Assembly (NCBI RefSeq): GCF_050947335.1
Contig: NC_134985.1
Location: 22,001,190 to 22,065,189, forward strand
DNA length: 64,000 nt
Direction: 5' to 3'
Origin: Megachile rotundata
Lineage: Eukaryota > Arthropoda > Insecta > Hymenoptera > Megachilidae
Of the stretch, positions 12,731-25,949 are shown one piece after another (position 1 is the stretch's first letter; every line of letters begins with the position of its first letter). Under the pieces are notes generated by a model. The model had not been told where the DNA came from. It did no database searches and saw nothing but the letters and a program-made list of their open reading frames with translations. The position numbers were made by a program, and so were the translations under genes.

Positions 12731-13620
12731 AGGTATCTCCGCGTTTATCTACCTGTGTATTTCTATCTCTATTTACTTTATCCTCTGTATTTCTCTGCCC
12801 GTGTGTTTCCGCCTTTATTCGTTTCCGCACTTTCACCTCCATTCGTTTATTCGTTCGTGCACTTATCTTCGTATTCGCCGGTTTTCTCTCCACCCGTAAC
12901 CTTGTTTCCTGCACGTAACGGTCAGGATTAGCACAAGAGCAGAGCCCCTTGTGGAACACCCCCATCCCTTCTGCTCATGTCCTTTACGATCTACAGCCCC
13001 ACCAATCATGCATGCATTATGCTAGCCGCTGTATCTGATGCGACACTGGTCTCGAGGTAATTACGCGTGGACGGCTTTGGCAGGTTAACGTATGAGGGGC
13101 GATTCGAGTTTAGGGGAGCGCTCGAGTCTCGGAGAGAACATCTCCCTACGGGTGCTTCATCCGGAGATGGGATCGTTTGAAAATTTATTCTGTAAATAGC
13201 TGATTATTGGCCACGTGTTGACACTTATTTCGAGGGCCCGAGCGAATCTGGAAGAAAACGCGATCGCGGTTAGGAAAATGTTTTTGGAATTAACTGCTCC
13301 GTCCTTGATGGAACGATTTCCGACGATCTCGGTGCAAGATTATTTTTGGACCAGCTTGCCGGAGTCTCGTGATTCTCGTTCTCTATCCTGACATTGTTGA
13401 AGTATTTTTATAGCTTTATGGAAACGTCTGGACAAATGTTGACTTAACGTCCGCGGAGATGCCTCGTAAACAGTTGCATTAGCTTTCTTTAACTCTGTCG
13501 AAATTGGATAATATTTTTTACTCTAAATACTTTTCGTTATGGTTTACCAATTTCTGTCGTATTACGATATCGCAATGCAATTATATACGCGTGTCTGATA
13601 TTTGATGCAAGTTTCAAGAG

Positions 13621-13672
13621 CAAAATTCTAATCACGAATTTTGGTAGCTGATAATAGGAAGATATTATCAGC
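13621..13672. repeat. two adjacent perfect inverted repeats
   Basis: CAAAATTC (13621-13628) pairs with GAATTTTG (13636-13643) across a 7-nt spacer. Three bases later GCTGATAATA (13647-13656) pairs with TATTATCAGC (13663-13672) across 6 nt. Both arm pairs are perfect, giving two back-to-back stem-loops in 52 nt. Confidence 0.6.
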
Positions 13673-14139
13673 ATACGTGCAGGGTGTCAAGTACCGAGGG
13701 AGGAAATAGCGAACATGTACGTATATTCGCGAAAGTCAATTCGCGGGCTAACGCATGATTATCGACAAATGTAATTTGCGAGACGCAGCCAATAATAGAT
13801 TTCCAATTCGCTAGCTAGAAGGTTTCCATTAGACCGCATACCCGAGGTGGGCTATTTCAACGTTAATTCGTAGAATAAATTGGTGTTGAAACTCTTCGAT
13901 TCGTGATGCAACGTTTCCAATTATTCACGTTCAATTTACGATTTACCAACGTAGTTATTGAAACGTTTACGTAAATTTGAGAAATTTGCTCCGGAATCCA
14001 ACGTGTTTCTTGCCAGTACGTAGTTTTAGCCGTTGCAACATCTACACTATACATTTAGCGCTTCGATTTCGAATCGATGTTCCACAAACAGCTACATTGG
14101 ACAAATACTGTAGGTACGTTATTAATAACGTCGAATTCG

Positions 14140-14540
14140 AGGACACAGACGGTGTACCATTGATTATACATGTATCGACAGGACGCATACGATATGTTAT
14201 CAGTTAAATTTAATTAGAACATCTATGGTGTGCCGTACAATAGGCAAAATTGACATTAGAAGACGCAGACGGCGTACATCGGGTACATCATAGCATACGG
14301 TGTGTTACCCATTACATTTTACCGGAACGCACAAAGTGCATTGCCTAATATATTGCGTGTCAGATTAGATATCTACGTGTATGCCATCAATTACATTGGA
14401 TTAGAACGCACATGGTGTGTCGATTGTACAGGATCGATGTCCCAAGGTGTACACGCTGTTCATTAAACTGAAGCGACGAAACAGGACGCATACGGTGCGT
14501 CGTTCGCTACACGCGAATCGGATCGCGCACACGATGCATC
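14140..14540 (+). repeat. degenerate tandem repeat, core ACGCAYACGGTGYGTC
   Basis: A core close to GACGCATACGGTGCGTC recurs in decayed form about every 35-75 bp, for example at 14146, 14179, 14264, 14291, 14332, 14408, 14482 and 14524, each usually preceded by AGGA, AGAA or GGAA. The best copy (about 14483-14499) is itself a palindrome with 6-bp arms. It looks like a minisatellite or an array of related binding sites; function is unknown. Confidence 0.55.
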
Positions 14541-17500
14541 CTTGAATACTTTGGACGTATCCGTTTGAAACGCGTTAAAAGCGTTTAAACGTCTCACAAA
14601 GGAAACAATAGTTGCCCAGTGGAGGTTTTTAACAGGTTGCACCCGATATCTCGACTCGTTTAATCTCTTGTTGCTCCAAACGTGGATCTTCCGGGCACTC
14701 TCGTATTAAAAGAAGCACTTGGTTAAGATCAATCATCGAGTGCACCCAGTGCTACACCCTATATTGTCTTCTTTGACGCGAGTCTCCTCGATGTTGACGC
14801 TTTCTCACGATGAGTTTAATACCTCGTTTCCGAGACTCTTGAGACCTGCACCCGCTGGGTATCCGGTCGTTAGTGTTGCTGCTGCTACGGTTCGTACGTG
14901 CCAATAGTATTTGCCATTACTGGCAAAGCTACTACTGTATTCATCGTTACTATTATATATTCGCGTATCGTGCTCGCGTGTCAGGTGCTCAAAAACAAGT
15001 TTTTTATCCAAAAAATTCTACACTTCAAAAATCTGTTTGTTTCTTCCCAAAGCTAACATGTATCTTCAAAAAAGGGCGCGTGTAAAAAATTCGGGCAACG
15101 AGTGACGAACCGGGTCAGAAAATAAAAAAGCGAAGGGAAGTCTGTTGGGAAGGAGGTCGTACGGTTGCTTTCGAAACAAGCACGTTTTCTCGTGAATCGC
15201 GGATTTTAGGAGGCACACATACACGCGCGCGGGCACGAAGATAGCCACGATTCATCGATAAACCTTTACGACGATTCGATGGTACAGTTAACCGGTATCG
15301 AGGACAATGGGAAACGGTGTTGTGGATTGGAACGGCGAGCATCAATTGGCCAAATTATTCTGTCGGCACAAAGAACGAACGAGTTACCCTGGTCCCGATA
15401 TCAAAAGTTCCGCGGTGTAATTTGAAATAGGGCGGCCGGGCTGCGGATGCGAGCCGCGTCGTTGGCTTAGCTCCACGTCGCGTTGCGGATTGTATTTCGG
15501 TGGCCCACATACTCCGCGATATTTATTGGCGTCTCCTCACTTTTCATTCGGAATTTCGCGGGGTTCCTCGCGGATCGAACCGTCTTCGACCTTCGCGATC
15601 GATCACTGTACAAGCAGCCTATGGCAACTTCTATAGTCTTCGCGTTGAAGTAAAGCGAGAAAGATCAGCTACGTAACTCCGAGACTTTTTACGAGAATCA
15701 GAGCTGAACAACAAGTTGCTCCACAGGGAGACGGTCCTGTTTGCGAGCGTCTGTCTACACTAGTTATTGTTAGGGTAGTAGCCAGGCAATGGGGACAAGA
15801 ATGTTCGTATAGGTCCACGAGTACTTTGTTCTTGCGCGTCGGATATCGAATTAGACGATGTAAAATAGCACGCGTCGCTGTTCGTTCCGGTTTTACGTGC
15901 ATCGGAAAGAGGACACAATTAAAAGAAGCTTTAAGAAATAAACAAAATGAAAATTAGTACATGAAAGAATGAAAAAAATGAATATACACGTAAATGTAAA
16001 GAAGAAATTGATCCGGATGCATTTAGAATCGGGCTGAATGGTCGTGCAGAGAATGCAGGTATTTTCTGGGGTACTATTCCAGTCGATCCTGCCCTTTATC
16101 GGCGTAATTGTATCGCCGGAACCGAGAGAGGAACAAAGGTCCTTTCAGAGTTCCTCTGCGAACCGCACGAAACGTACCGGATACGCCCACTCGGAAATAC
16201 TTGCGAGCTCGAATTATACCGTGATTTCTGTAACGCGAAACGCTAATTAATTTATTCAAACTTACGCAAAACGTTTGCTTCCGTACGAGCCACGAATTAG
16301 TTCTGGTTGTTCGAGATTCTTAACAAACTGTCGGGACGCACGCGACGAAAGCCGACGAAACTTTTACGGACAACGGTGGACGATATTTATTCAAGATCGA
16401 TTCGAGCGCAAGACCTTCGAATTAGAACGCGCGGCGATCTAACGAGTGACCATATTTCGTTCCGCCTTCCTGTACAAGCGCCAGACGAGTGGATGAGCGA
16501 ATTCTAGTAGTATAGATCTATAAAAGCCGCGTGACGGGGCAAGTAGTAAAGTCCTCGCGTATGGTCCGACCCCGATAGGGAAACAAGCGGATCGACGGAA
16601 GCGGTCGACCTGAATTTCAACGAAACTTTGCCAATTTGTAATAGGAGGGGAGGGGCTGGAAGCAGCGGTAAACTTTTTAATTTGGCTGTTTCAGCCGATT
16701 CTTTGTTCGAAGAACGTTTCGTATCTTATCGAGAATCTTCGCGAAATTGAAAAATTATTATCTGCAGCGTTAAGATCTCTTCTTCGAATAAATCTTACGC
16801 TCGAACGTCTACTCTCGAGAAACACACGGATTCGAGAAGCTCGAAACTTTCCGAGCGTGTTGATTGTACGAATTTCGCTCGTTAAGTTCGCGAAACCGTT
16901 CGATGTTTGGAATATTCTTAACTCGCTTCGAGAAACGTACCGTCCTCTGTTGGGGCTTTTTATCCTTTGTAATTAGTTATTTCGTTTGAACGTCTTAAGC
17001 TGTTTAGAAATGTACGATTCCCCGATGAAGAACAGCTTTCTATTTATAGCCTCCCTGGCCGCCCTTCTTTGTTCTTCGCGATTAATCACGTCCCTTGAAA
17101 CTCGTAAACTATTAGAGGATACTATTCCCTATTGGGAACTAGCTTTCTATTTATATCTCTAAACTGCTCGATTCTCGTAAATCTACATCGTCGAACTCCC
17201 CAACGTCGATTCTCTTCGACTTCTATACCTTCCGTTATTTAAATCTTGCCAAAACATCCATCAATCGATAGGTTGCACTCGAAGAAAGAAAGAGAAGGAA
17301 CCCTACTAATACACCATCGCGCAAAGACGATGCACTCGGCGTAAGTAGTAGAGCTCGGTGTATGGTCCGGCATGCGCTACTGAAAGATGGCGCACTGACC
17401 TTGGTCCTTATGGTGGTCGAGCATGCCGTTGTAGGTGGATCAGCTGACTCGAATATGGTGGAGGACGAGCGAGCAAGAAAAAGGGAAGAGTCGAAAGGGG

Positions 17501-20500
17501 ATGTAGAGTGAAAAACAGGTAGAGCAGAAAGGGTGGGATGCCAAGAACGAGAGCAGCGGAGAAACGCGAAAACGAACGAGAAAGGGACAGAAACGTTGGA
17601 AGCAAAAAAGGGGAAATACGAGGATGGTGGGGATGAGGGCGAGCTGGTGGAGAGCCAGGATCAACCGTGGTTCTCTGGGTATCGGAGGGGTGGTTCGCGT
17701 CTCGTGGAGGGGACGAAAGCGAGCAGAGAGGGATGTATTGATTGCTCGCAGTTGGTGCGACGAGAAACGTTCTCCGCGAGGAGAAAGAGGATGGGCATAG
17801 TAGACGGAATAGGAAGGAGGGACGAAGCAAGAGGAGTATCCTGTAGGTGTAAAAGAAAGGAGAGATCGGAAAAGAAGATGGAGGGACTTAAATTATAGCA
17901 GAAGAAACGCGAACGAAGATAAGGAGAGACGAGCAACGACGAGTGGGAGAAATTTACATAAAGCAAGAGAAGGAAATAAAGAAAGCGACAGAGACTCGTT
18001 ACCTGGGTTACGCAGGAAGAAACGGAAATGCAGGGATGATTGCGCGAGCAATGTACAGTGACTCGCGTATTTGTCTCGAGTAGTTTGAAATTGTAAGGAA
18101 GTTGCTGATACCTTGATCCTTATCTCCTAACTGCTGAGAAGTACAGCTGACTCCGAGACTGTTCCGATATTGCGTTTTTAATTTATGCGCGTTAAATCTT
18201 GGTCTTCTAAATTAGATTCCAGACATTATACCGCTGTTTATAACGCGTACAATAGTAACGCGTGTACAAAAGTATCGTTTAATTAACCGATGTTTAAAAT
18301 CCGATGAAAATGACTGTGCAAATGTTTCGGTCTTATTTTTATCGCCGAATAGCAAGTTATTATTTGCAGCAAACAATAGAACGCTATTACGGTGTTGCGT
18401 GTCGAATGGTTGATTTTGAATCGTGACAAGCTGACACGATTTGACGACATAAAAGTACTGCAAAATAGCCTGTATACCGTATCAAATTGAAGTTTACGGT
18501 TTCGCGAAAATGACTACATAAGCGTTACTATTGTTTACGTGGAATGAGTGGTTTCTCGTTAAAGCAAACAATATTTCTCGTTCCAAAATCCGCAATTTTC
18601 ATATACAGGATTTAGCAGTAACCAAAAACGGAGAGTAAATGTCCAGATTTCTCGTGACAAAGCAACTGGAAAATTTGTTGGTTACGGTACGTAAGAACCC
18701 GATAGAAGGAGGAACTGCTGACGTATTCTTTCGATTTACAATTTCTCGTGGTCTCCCTCGAAATCCGCTTGACTTTCGTTAGACTAGTTCCCTATATCGG
18801 AAGCAGCATCCTTGCGAGTTGGTCATTCAGCTTCTCACGTGTCCTACGACAGGACGAAGAAAGGGAAGAATGAAAGAGGGGGAAAGAGATAGGTAGATCA
18901 ATGCCGTTACACTGCAATGCTGCCACACGCTATTCCATTTCCTTCCGTCCCGGTCGAGCGCAAAGGGAGCTTTCAGAACGGAGGGTTCGTTCGTTTAGGT
19001 GAAACGGAACGTCGCGATGTAGGTCGCCAACGACGATGTCATGGTAGTCACGAACGAGAGAAATTCCTCGACCAGAGCCACGATCGAACGAACACGCCGT
19101 TCGATCAATGGGCCGTCGACATTGATTTCATCCCATTTACCCAGACCAGCTTGCACACCTTTTTTTTCTTCTTCTTCTTTCGCTCCTTATTCGATGAATG
19201 AAGGCGCAAGAGCTCGTTACCGGCGGAGAACTTCGCTGGCTATTAATTAAGCGATCGTTTGGGATGAATTAGAAGTTGTTTTCTTAATGCCATCGGTTGG
19301 AACGGGATTTCCAAAGATGCTGTTGACGAACAACTTTGATTCTATTGTTGTACTTGGAGTTTCACGGGAGATCCGCCTGGAAGACGATTGTCCAAAATAC
19401 CTGTTTAAACGGAGACCGTTATTACGCTACCCTCGTAGGAGATTAAATAAAGAGACGGAATCTAATTAGAAATCGGTGAGCACGCGAGCGCTATAATCGG
19501 AACCGTCGCGTAAGTTTGCGGATGCTCGGGGCGAAAGTTGACGTTATTGGGAAGTTACGAGTTCTCTCACGTAGCAGATTTCCGACCCTATTGGTCGATG
19601 CGTTAGATTAAACAAACCTTGTCAAATCTGTCTGAAAACTAACTCGATACAAAGCCGAACCCTAGCAATACGACGCCTTGTCATATTCTCCGTCTGATCA
19701 GCGTCCAAATCCCGGCGGTGCAGGAATTACGAATTAATTTGTCTCCCTCTAAACGCGGGGCCCAGGACAAATGCCCCGTTTACTCGACTATAATGCCGGC
19801 GGAACTGGTCATAATTATTACACGAGTTCTGATTAAGCTTCGAATTTGTTACGTAATAATAATGACTCGTCGTTCACGTTCCTCGTGAACCGTGTCCGAT
19901 ATTAATACTCGAACGAGCACTTTTAATGAGACCGGGCGAAAATATAGGTAGCTGAAACAAGTAGTACGAGGCAGAATTTAGCCGCGGTGCACGTGTGGGC
20001 CTCTCATTCATAATCCGACATGAATATGTAGCACCAATACCTCTTGCTCGTTACCGAGTAACACGAACTGCGAAATATCGTGTACGGCAGGGTACACTGA
20101 AAGCCAAGAGTACATGACCAACATTATCTGGTGCCGCTACAGCGTACTTCATCTTGTAAATTGAGGCTGGCGTAAAATCGTAGTGGCAAGCACGAGAGGA
20201 AAGAGAAAAAAGGAACGGCAGAGACGAGGTAGAAAAATTGCTTTGATATACATTCTCGAGCGTATCTCTGCACTTGACTCTGCTAATCGAACGTCGAGTT
20301 TGTTCATCTTTCCCATTGAGTATCCTTCATTCAGCCGTTCTAATAAATTCATCGACTATACATCGATAGCCGTTCGGAGCACCGCTTTTTATATTTTAAC
20401 TCGAAGACGCGTTAAGCGTTTCGTTTATATTTAACTTACGTTCCCATTGCTCGATGTCGTTATAACGTAACGAAAATAAGTATGGGATATTGTCAACAAA

Positions 20501-21633
20501 TTCCAATAGCAGCAGCAATATTCGAATACGCCGATTCCAATATCCCGATATCGGTATTTTAATATCAATATCGAAATTTAAAATGTGCTGATTCATTCGT
20601 TTTAAACGCGATCACAGAAGAAGGATTTCGTCGTCCTGTTCCAATTTATGTTTAAAGTTATCGATCGGCGTCGCGAATATGGTACAGAAACCTGGAACCC
20701 TGTGATTCGTGCAGGTAGTTGTTGCACGATAATAGAACTAATATAACGCTTGTATCCATTAACGGTACAACTTCATATTTCATCGTTAGTACTCTTAATG
20801 AACGAAAGTATCGATCATCGAGAGTAACGTTCTCTTTCTACGAGAAGGGGACAGGAGATCCGCTCGACAATGGGAAAATAATTCTGGAACGATAAATTTT
20901 TTGAACGACACATTGAAAAGGATCCTCTCGCCGGCCAATTCGATTCTCCTCGCGGAAAGACGAAGTAGTCTATCATTCAGATATACGATCCGATTAAACG
21001 CTGTATCCTGTTCCCGCGAAATTTATTTGAAACTCGTGAAATCATTTCACAATCTCTCTCCGTCGCGCAAGAATATCGAACTCGGCTTCTCTAAATACCA
21101 TTTTAGATACTACACCTTCGCTTTTATAACGAGAGTACTTTCCGTTCTACTTTACCGGCCGCGTCATTAAAATTCTAACTGGTCTATTAGGAGTTAAAGT
21201 CTTACTCGTCGCAGGAACGTACGACGTTGCCGTTGAAAAATAAATTTATCCCGCATTCTCGACTTATCCTCCCATCCGGAATAACCCGGTGTCATCCTAT
21301 AAGAGGGAACAACGCGTAAGGTATCTGGAAAATAATGCATGTATGCATAAAATCGCGGAGACGAAAGGAGAGCTAGAGATTCCCATGAAAAGACGAGGAC
21401 GCTCAGGTGTTCCCATTCAGTCACGGCTCGGGCGTAACTGGTCGCGCGACTGTTATCGATCAACGATGTCCAAAGTTCCCTGGAGAAATAGCGATCGCAA
21501 CCGTCCGAAGGAGAGGATCCGACGGAAGATTAAGTGGTACAAAGGGAAAAAAGTCAGGCAAGCGGGAAACGAAAGGGAACGACGGCTAGTCGAGCGTTTC
21601 CGATCGTTGCCGAGCATCGTCGACACCGTGTGT

Positions 21634-21648
21634 GCGCGCGCGCGCGCG
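21634..21648. repeat. (CG)n dinucleotide run
   Basis: An uninterrupted CG/GC run of about 15 bp follows GTGTGT. It lies at the upstream edge of the CpG-dense block that extends to 24.56 kb. Alternating purine-pyrimidine runs like this can adopt Z-DNA. Confidence 0.7.
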
Positions 21649-23010
21649 ACCGTCGCCGGGTTCGAATGGCGCATGGTCGTCGCGAACGGACACGAGCGTT
21701 CGCGAGGACTCGTGCGTCTCTCGCGTATCACGGCCGGAAAAAGCTCGAAGCTCGGTGTCCGGCGGCGAGGCTGCCCCACGGCCGATTTATCGTCACCATA
21801 GTAGAGCCCAGTCCCGGCAACTTTTTGCACCGCGTTGACCCTCTCTCATCCTCGACCACGACCACCTTATCCGCAGAGGGGGGAGGCAGGACCGTGAACT
21901 GGGGCTGTGGGCCGCGGTGGGGTCGAAGGGTGGCGTGGAAGGCTAGAGAAGAGGGTACGCCTGGTTGCCCGGCACGATTACGCAACAACCATTGATCTCC
22001 TCGTGCCGATAGTTGGAACCTCGTGCTCCACGCGATGCCGGATTAACCCTTTCCCTCGATACGACGTATATATACGTTTTGCGGTAACCGTTATGTATCA
22101 CCGATCTCTATATACGACATCGAAGATGGATGGTTAATCGGAAAGATTAAACGCGCGTTACCGAAACCTATCTCTCGTAGCGGAAACCGAGTTTCGATCG
22201 ACCGCGCGTTTAATCCTCCTCCCACATCGCGAAGAATGTTCAGTTTCGTTTGCAAAAAACTTTTCACCGAAAAACGTTCGACTTCTCACTTAGGAACGTT
22301 CTTCGGAAGAAAGCGACGCACCGTCTCGAGAGCAAAGAGACGGTTGCGTGGCGCGACACGGCGCGAGGCGGCATGGCATGCCGCGTATTCGCGCGCTCGC
22401 GAACGGCCGCGAGAGGAATCGCGAGGAGAGGGGTAGCGTGGAAGAGGATGAGATGCGTGCGATGGATGGATGGTCGCGGAGTTCGCGAAACGGACACAAC
22501 GAGGCAGGTAGAAGCGAGGAGAAGGAGAGAAACAAGGGTTGAAGGGGGATGAAAACGGGCGAGAGGAAGTTGGGGTGGTGACCGTGGTGGGGCGTGACGA
22601 TTGGGCCGAGAGAGAGGGATACTCGGCCAGGTGAAAAAGAGAGGATCAGCGAGCCAGAGGGAGAAAGAGATAGGTGGAGTATCGGTAGAAGAGCGCAGGT
22701 TTGTAGGGTAGGAGAAAGAGAACAGAGGGACGAATAGTAGATACAGAGGTACAGGACGAACGGGAAAGAAAACAGGGGTGGAAGGAAAAAAGTAGGCATA
22801 ACGGATGATAGTAGCTGACGCCTAGAGCGAGCTTTCGTTACGACACCGCCTTCCGTTCGCGATATTTCTTGGTCGGATAGTTGCCAGCAGCGGCGCGATC
22901 CCCTTTCTGCCGCCACTGCTACCACCACCACCGATACAAGCGTTGCCCACCTCCGACGTCGCTATCTTCCACCGTGGCCTCCGTCGACGGAGAACGAGAG
23001 AGAAAGATAC

Positions 23011-23015
<5 letters not shown>

Positions 23016-23045
<30 letters not shown>
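23016..23045 (+). repeat. (GA)15 microsatellite
   Basis: Fifteen uninterrupted GA units inside the candidate promoter block. GAGAG runs are binding sites for GAGA-factor-type proteins in insects, but its length makes it equally likely to be a neutral microsatellite. Confidence 0.9.
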
Positions 23046-23048
<3 letters not shown>

Positions 23049-23272
23049 CGTATCGAAGGTAGAACGGCGGTAGCTTCCTCAGACGAGTTCTCGTCGGCGT
23101 AGCGCAAAGGTGGAGCGGAAAACTACTCCGTCGGTTGGTCCGTGATCCTCGTGGTCGGGTGTGAGGCGCGCGTGCGAGCGAGGCCGAGAGCGAAAGGGAG
23201 CAGGCGCGACCAGGCGAACGGACAGAAACGGTTACGTGCGCCTCGAAGCGAAACGGGAGAAGGAAAACATCA

Positions 23273-23300
23273 GGAAGGAAGGAAGGAAGGAAGGAAGGAA
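23273..23300 (+). repeat. (GGAA)7 microsatellite
   Basis: Seven exact GGAA units, followed within 40 bp by a GT/GC-rich run (about 23330-23390). GGAA is the ETS core, so it could serve as a clustered binding site, but this is inference only. Confidence 0.9.
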
Positions 23301-25949
23301 CGAGGCGAAGAGTCGCGAAAGATTGCACAGTGTGTGTTCGTGAGCGTGCGTGCGCGCGTGTGTGTATGTGTGTGTTTGCGCGCGCGTGAGCCAGTGTAGC
23401 CGAAGAGTGTAGCCGTTCAGATGATAGGTGCCTCCCGGTGGAGGCGCTTCGGTCGACCGGCCGCGATCCGTTTGATCGAGATTTTCCGCGCTGCTGCTGC
23501 GGCGACGAGACGCGTGTCGCGGCTTCCGTTATCGTCCACGTCCCCGTGACCGAAGGCGTTGTCGTCCTTGACGACTTGGTCCCGTTCGGCCGCTGTCAGT
23601 TACGCCGAGCATCGCGAACGGATCTCCCTCTCTCGATGGCTGGTGCGCCGCGGATGCCACCGTGCTCGGCCCGCCTCTCGACCAGTCTCGTCCTCTCGTC
23701 GTTCCGCTCGTTTTCCAAGTCGTCGAGCAACACCGTCAGTGATCGGAAGTGAACGATGCGTCAGACCGACGACGGAACGCACCGTGTCAGTTAACGGTTC
23801 CTGTACGTCTCCTCGATCGCTGTCTCTCGTTCTTTTCTCTCGCTCTTCTCGCCGCGACGCGACGTAAAGCGCGAAGCGTTTCGTTCTCTCTTTCTGGACC
23901 AGCGTTTTCTCCCCGCCCTCGCGATCCGATGCGCGCTGCTGGATACGAAGAAGCAGCACGCACGGGGAGAAACGAAGGGTGCGCGAGCGAGCGAGACGGA
24001 TGCTGCTAGAGCGACAGATATCGAGGAACGAACGAAGAGCGAAAGCGTAAACGAAAAGTGTTCGGACCGACGAAGGACACGCCGTGAGAGAAGTCGAGAG
24101 AGAAAGAAAGAAAGAGCGCGTAAAGAACGGTAGAAAGGAGAGTGTGGGCTGTCGGAACAGAATAGTTGGTTCGAAAACAGATTTTTCAGAGTGGTCGAGA
24201 AAGAGGAACAGAGGAAGAGAGAGAAAGAGAGCGAGAGAGAGAGAGCAGCCATTTTGATAGGTGGCTGTGCGTTGTACGCTGCTGCCGCTACTGACTGCGC
24301 TGCTGTTGCTGGCTGTTGGCGTCGCTGATCATCGGTGTTCGCGTCACAGTGCTCGTTTTTGGTAGTGTCCGTGTTGGTTCCTCGTGGTGGATCGGTCTCG
24401 TGTCGGTGTCCGTTGGTGTTGGTGCGACGGAGCGATACGCCTGGACAAAGAGGGCCGAGAACTCGGTGTGCCCGAGTGCCGCCGTGCCCACTGTCCACGG
24501 CCCACGGGGTTGTCTTTCTTTTTTCCTCGTTCTTTTCCCTTTTTCTTTTCTCGTTTTCGGTGAGTAGCGGATATACGAAAGAACGAAAGCGAAGGAGAAG
24601 CAGGAGGGAGAAGGAGACTTAGAGAGGGAGACAAAGAGAATAGAAGATCAGTGGAGAAGAGAGGAGAGGAAGCATCGTCGGGTGCGTGTTGTGCGGGAGT
24701 GCACCGCTCTCCGGGGGCATGGGGCTCGGGAGGGGGATCCGCCCCCTCTCGTAACCGCCGCCAAGCGCCAAGATTTCCCGCACCGAGTTCATCGAGAAAT
24801 GGGGGCTGACCCCTGTCCTCAAACCGAGGCAGGACCTACGCCCCCACCGGAATGGTGCGGAGGAACACGGCGACACGAGGTACGGACTACTCAAGCCATC
24901 CACGCGTCTCTGATAGTACGAGGTTACTTTTTTGCATGCGGACCCGCGTAACGTTTCAGAGAACACCTCACATCCTTTCTTATAACGTATTATTACACAC
25001 CGTCGTTACTAAACCATCCGTACCACCGTTTGGTACCTTAGGACGAAACAGTTCGATCTAGCGTAGTGGAGTTAGGGTTTTAATGTTGTACGTCGTTCCT
25101 GTTACGTTTATTAAGCTGGCGTAGCCTGTTAGCGATAGCTGGTTAGTCCACGGCTGCTACATTAGTCTACAGTAAACTTGTGTGTAGATGCGAATGCTTA
25201 GAACCTAGGTGTTAGACGTTGTTCGACCAACCTGTCTCTCCGCGCTCGCGTGATTCTTTTACGGATCCAAGAATAGCGAGTTGCGAAAGAGTCGTCGCGA
25301 TCATTCGGATATCGATAATCTCCGTGTCTGAAACGCGTTCTACCGTACGGCTATCGCCTACTGGCTTTATCGCAGCATCGGGACGCTGCGGAGGTGTGCC
25401 CGGCACTAAAATACGTTTACGACTTGCCTCGAGTGCCGCAGTGGTATAGCCTGCAGGAAAGAATACCAGCCGGCTATCTCGATCCGCTTCGTAACATTTT
25501 TCTCCATGGACATCTATTCCTGTTTACTGTCCGCGTCTCGTTTGCGCACTTACCCATCCTTGCGATAAAAGGGAACGACGAGCAAGGGGGTGAATGAATG
25601 GCCGGCCAGCCGGAAAAGGATACGCGTAACGATTTTATACTCGCGATTCCGATTCGTTGCTCGTCGTCTGATTCTGGACGATTAATTGCCCAACAAGATG
25701 TCTAAATTCGATCGAGTTTGATCCTAAACGATACGTTACGTAAATTAATTAAACGGTTGTAAAGAAAAATACGACACGATGATCGTGATGCGCTCATGAG
25801 CAGACGCGTCAAGATCATCGCGAGAGATATTTCGCACTCGATAAACGATACAACTCTATTGTACCCAGACTTGTATCAGTATCGGCAAGGGTGTAAACCG
25901 TTGTAAAAAATCACGCGTGTAGATGCCATGTACGATACGCTGTAGAACT

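Larger units (their letters stand above)
9344..22199 (+). other. Shaker intron 1, middle part
   Basis: Noncoding as far as can be seen. It holds a pyrimidine-rich tract (12330-12730), paired small inverted repeats (13621-13672), a degenerate tandem repeat (14140-14540), a purine-rich tract (about 17460-17990) and a CG dinucleotide run (21634-21648). Open frames such as 9602-9931, 11853-12182 and 21289-21801 have no domain, no Shaker similarity and no supporting splice context. Confidence 0.5.
22200..24559 (+). promoter_or_regulatory. CpG-dense, GA-rich block: candidate internal Shaker promoter and noncoding first exon
   Basis: The block stands out from the AT-rich intron by its high GC and CpG content, GA microsatellite and purine-rich runs. 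Three arthropod initiator-like TCAGT sites lie near 23597, 23731 and 23786. It ends at a strong donor-like sequence, TTTTCG|GTGAGT (donor at 24560). This is what an alternative transcription start with a long untranslated leader would look like, and Drosophila Shaker has several widely spaced promoters. No ATG with a phase-2 exit to 39649 is visible, so a further coding exon would be needed. Open frames on both strands here (for example 22290-22931 and 23791-24498 on the - strand) are low-complexity Arg/Ser-rich frames and are not called as genes. Confidence 0.35.

Noticed and set aside
21289..21995. Overlapping Arg-rich + strand frames of 153-170 codons
   Set aside because: Two frames are open at once because the DNA is CpG-rich; no family similarity or splice context.
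22290..24498. Long - strand frames (213, 168 and 235 codons) as genes
   Set aside because: They are Ser/Arg/Leu-rich translations of CpG-rich and GA-repeat DNA with no domain; overlapping frames on both strands are equally open.
24852..24894. ATG to GAG|GTACGG as an alternative first coding exon
   Set aside because: It leaves phase 1, while the constant exon needs phase 2.
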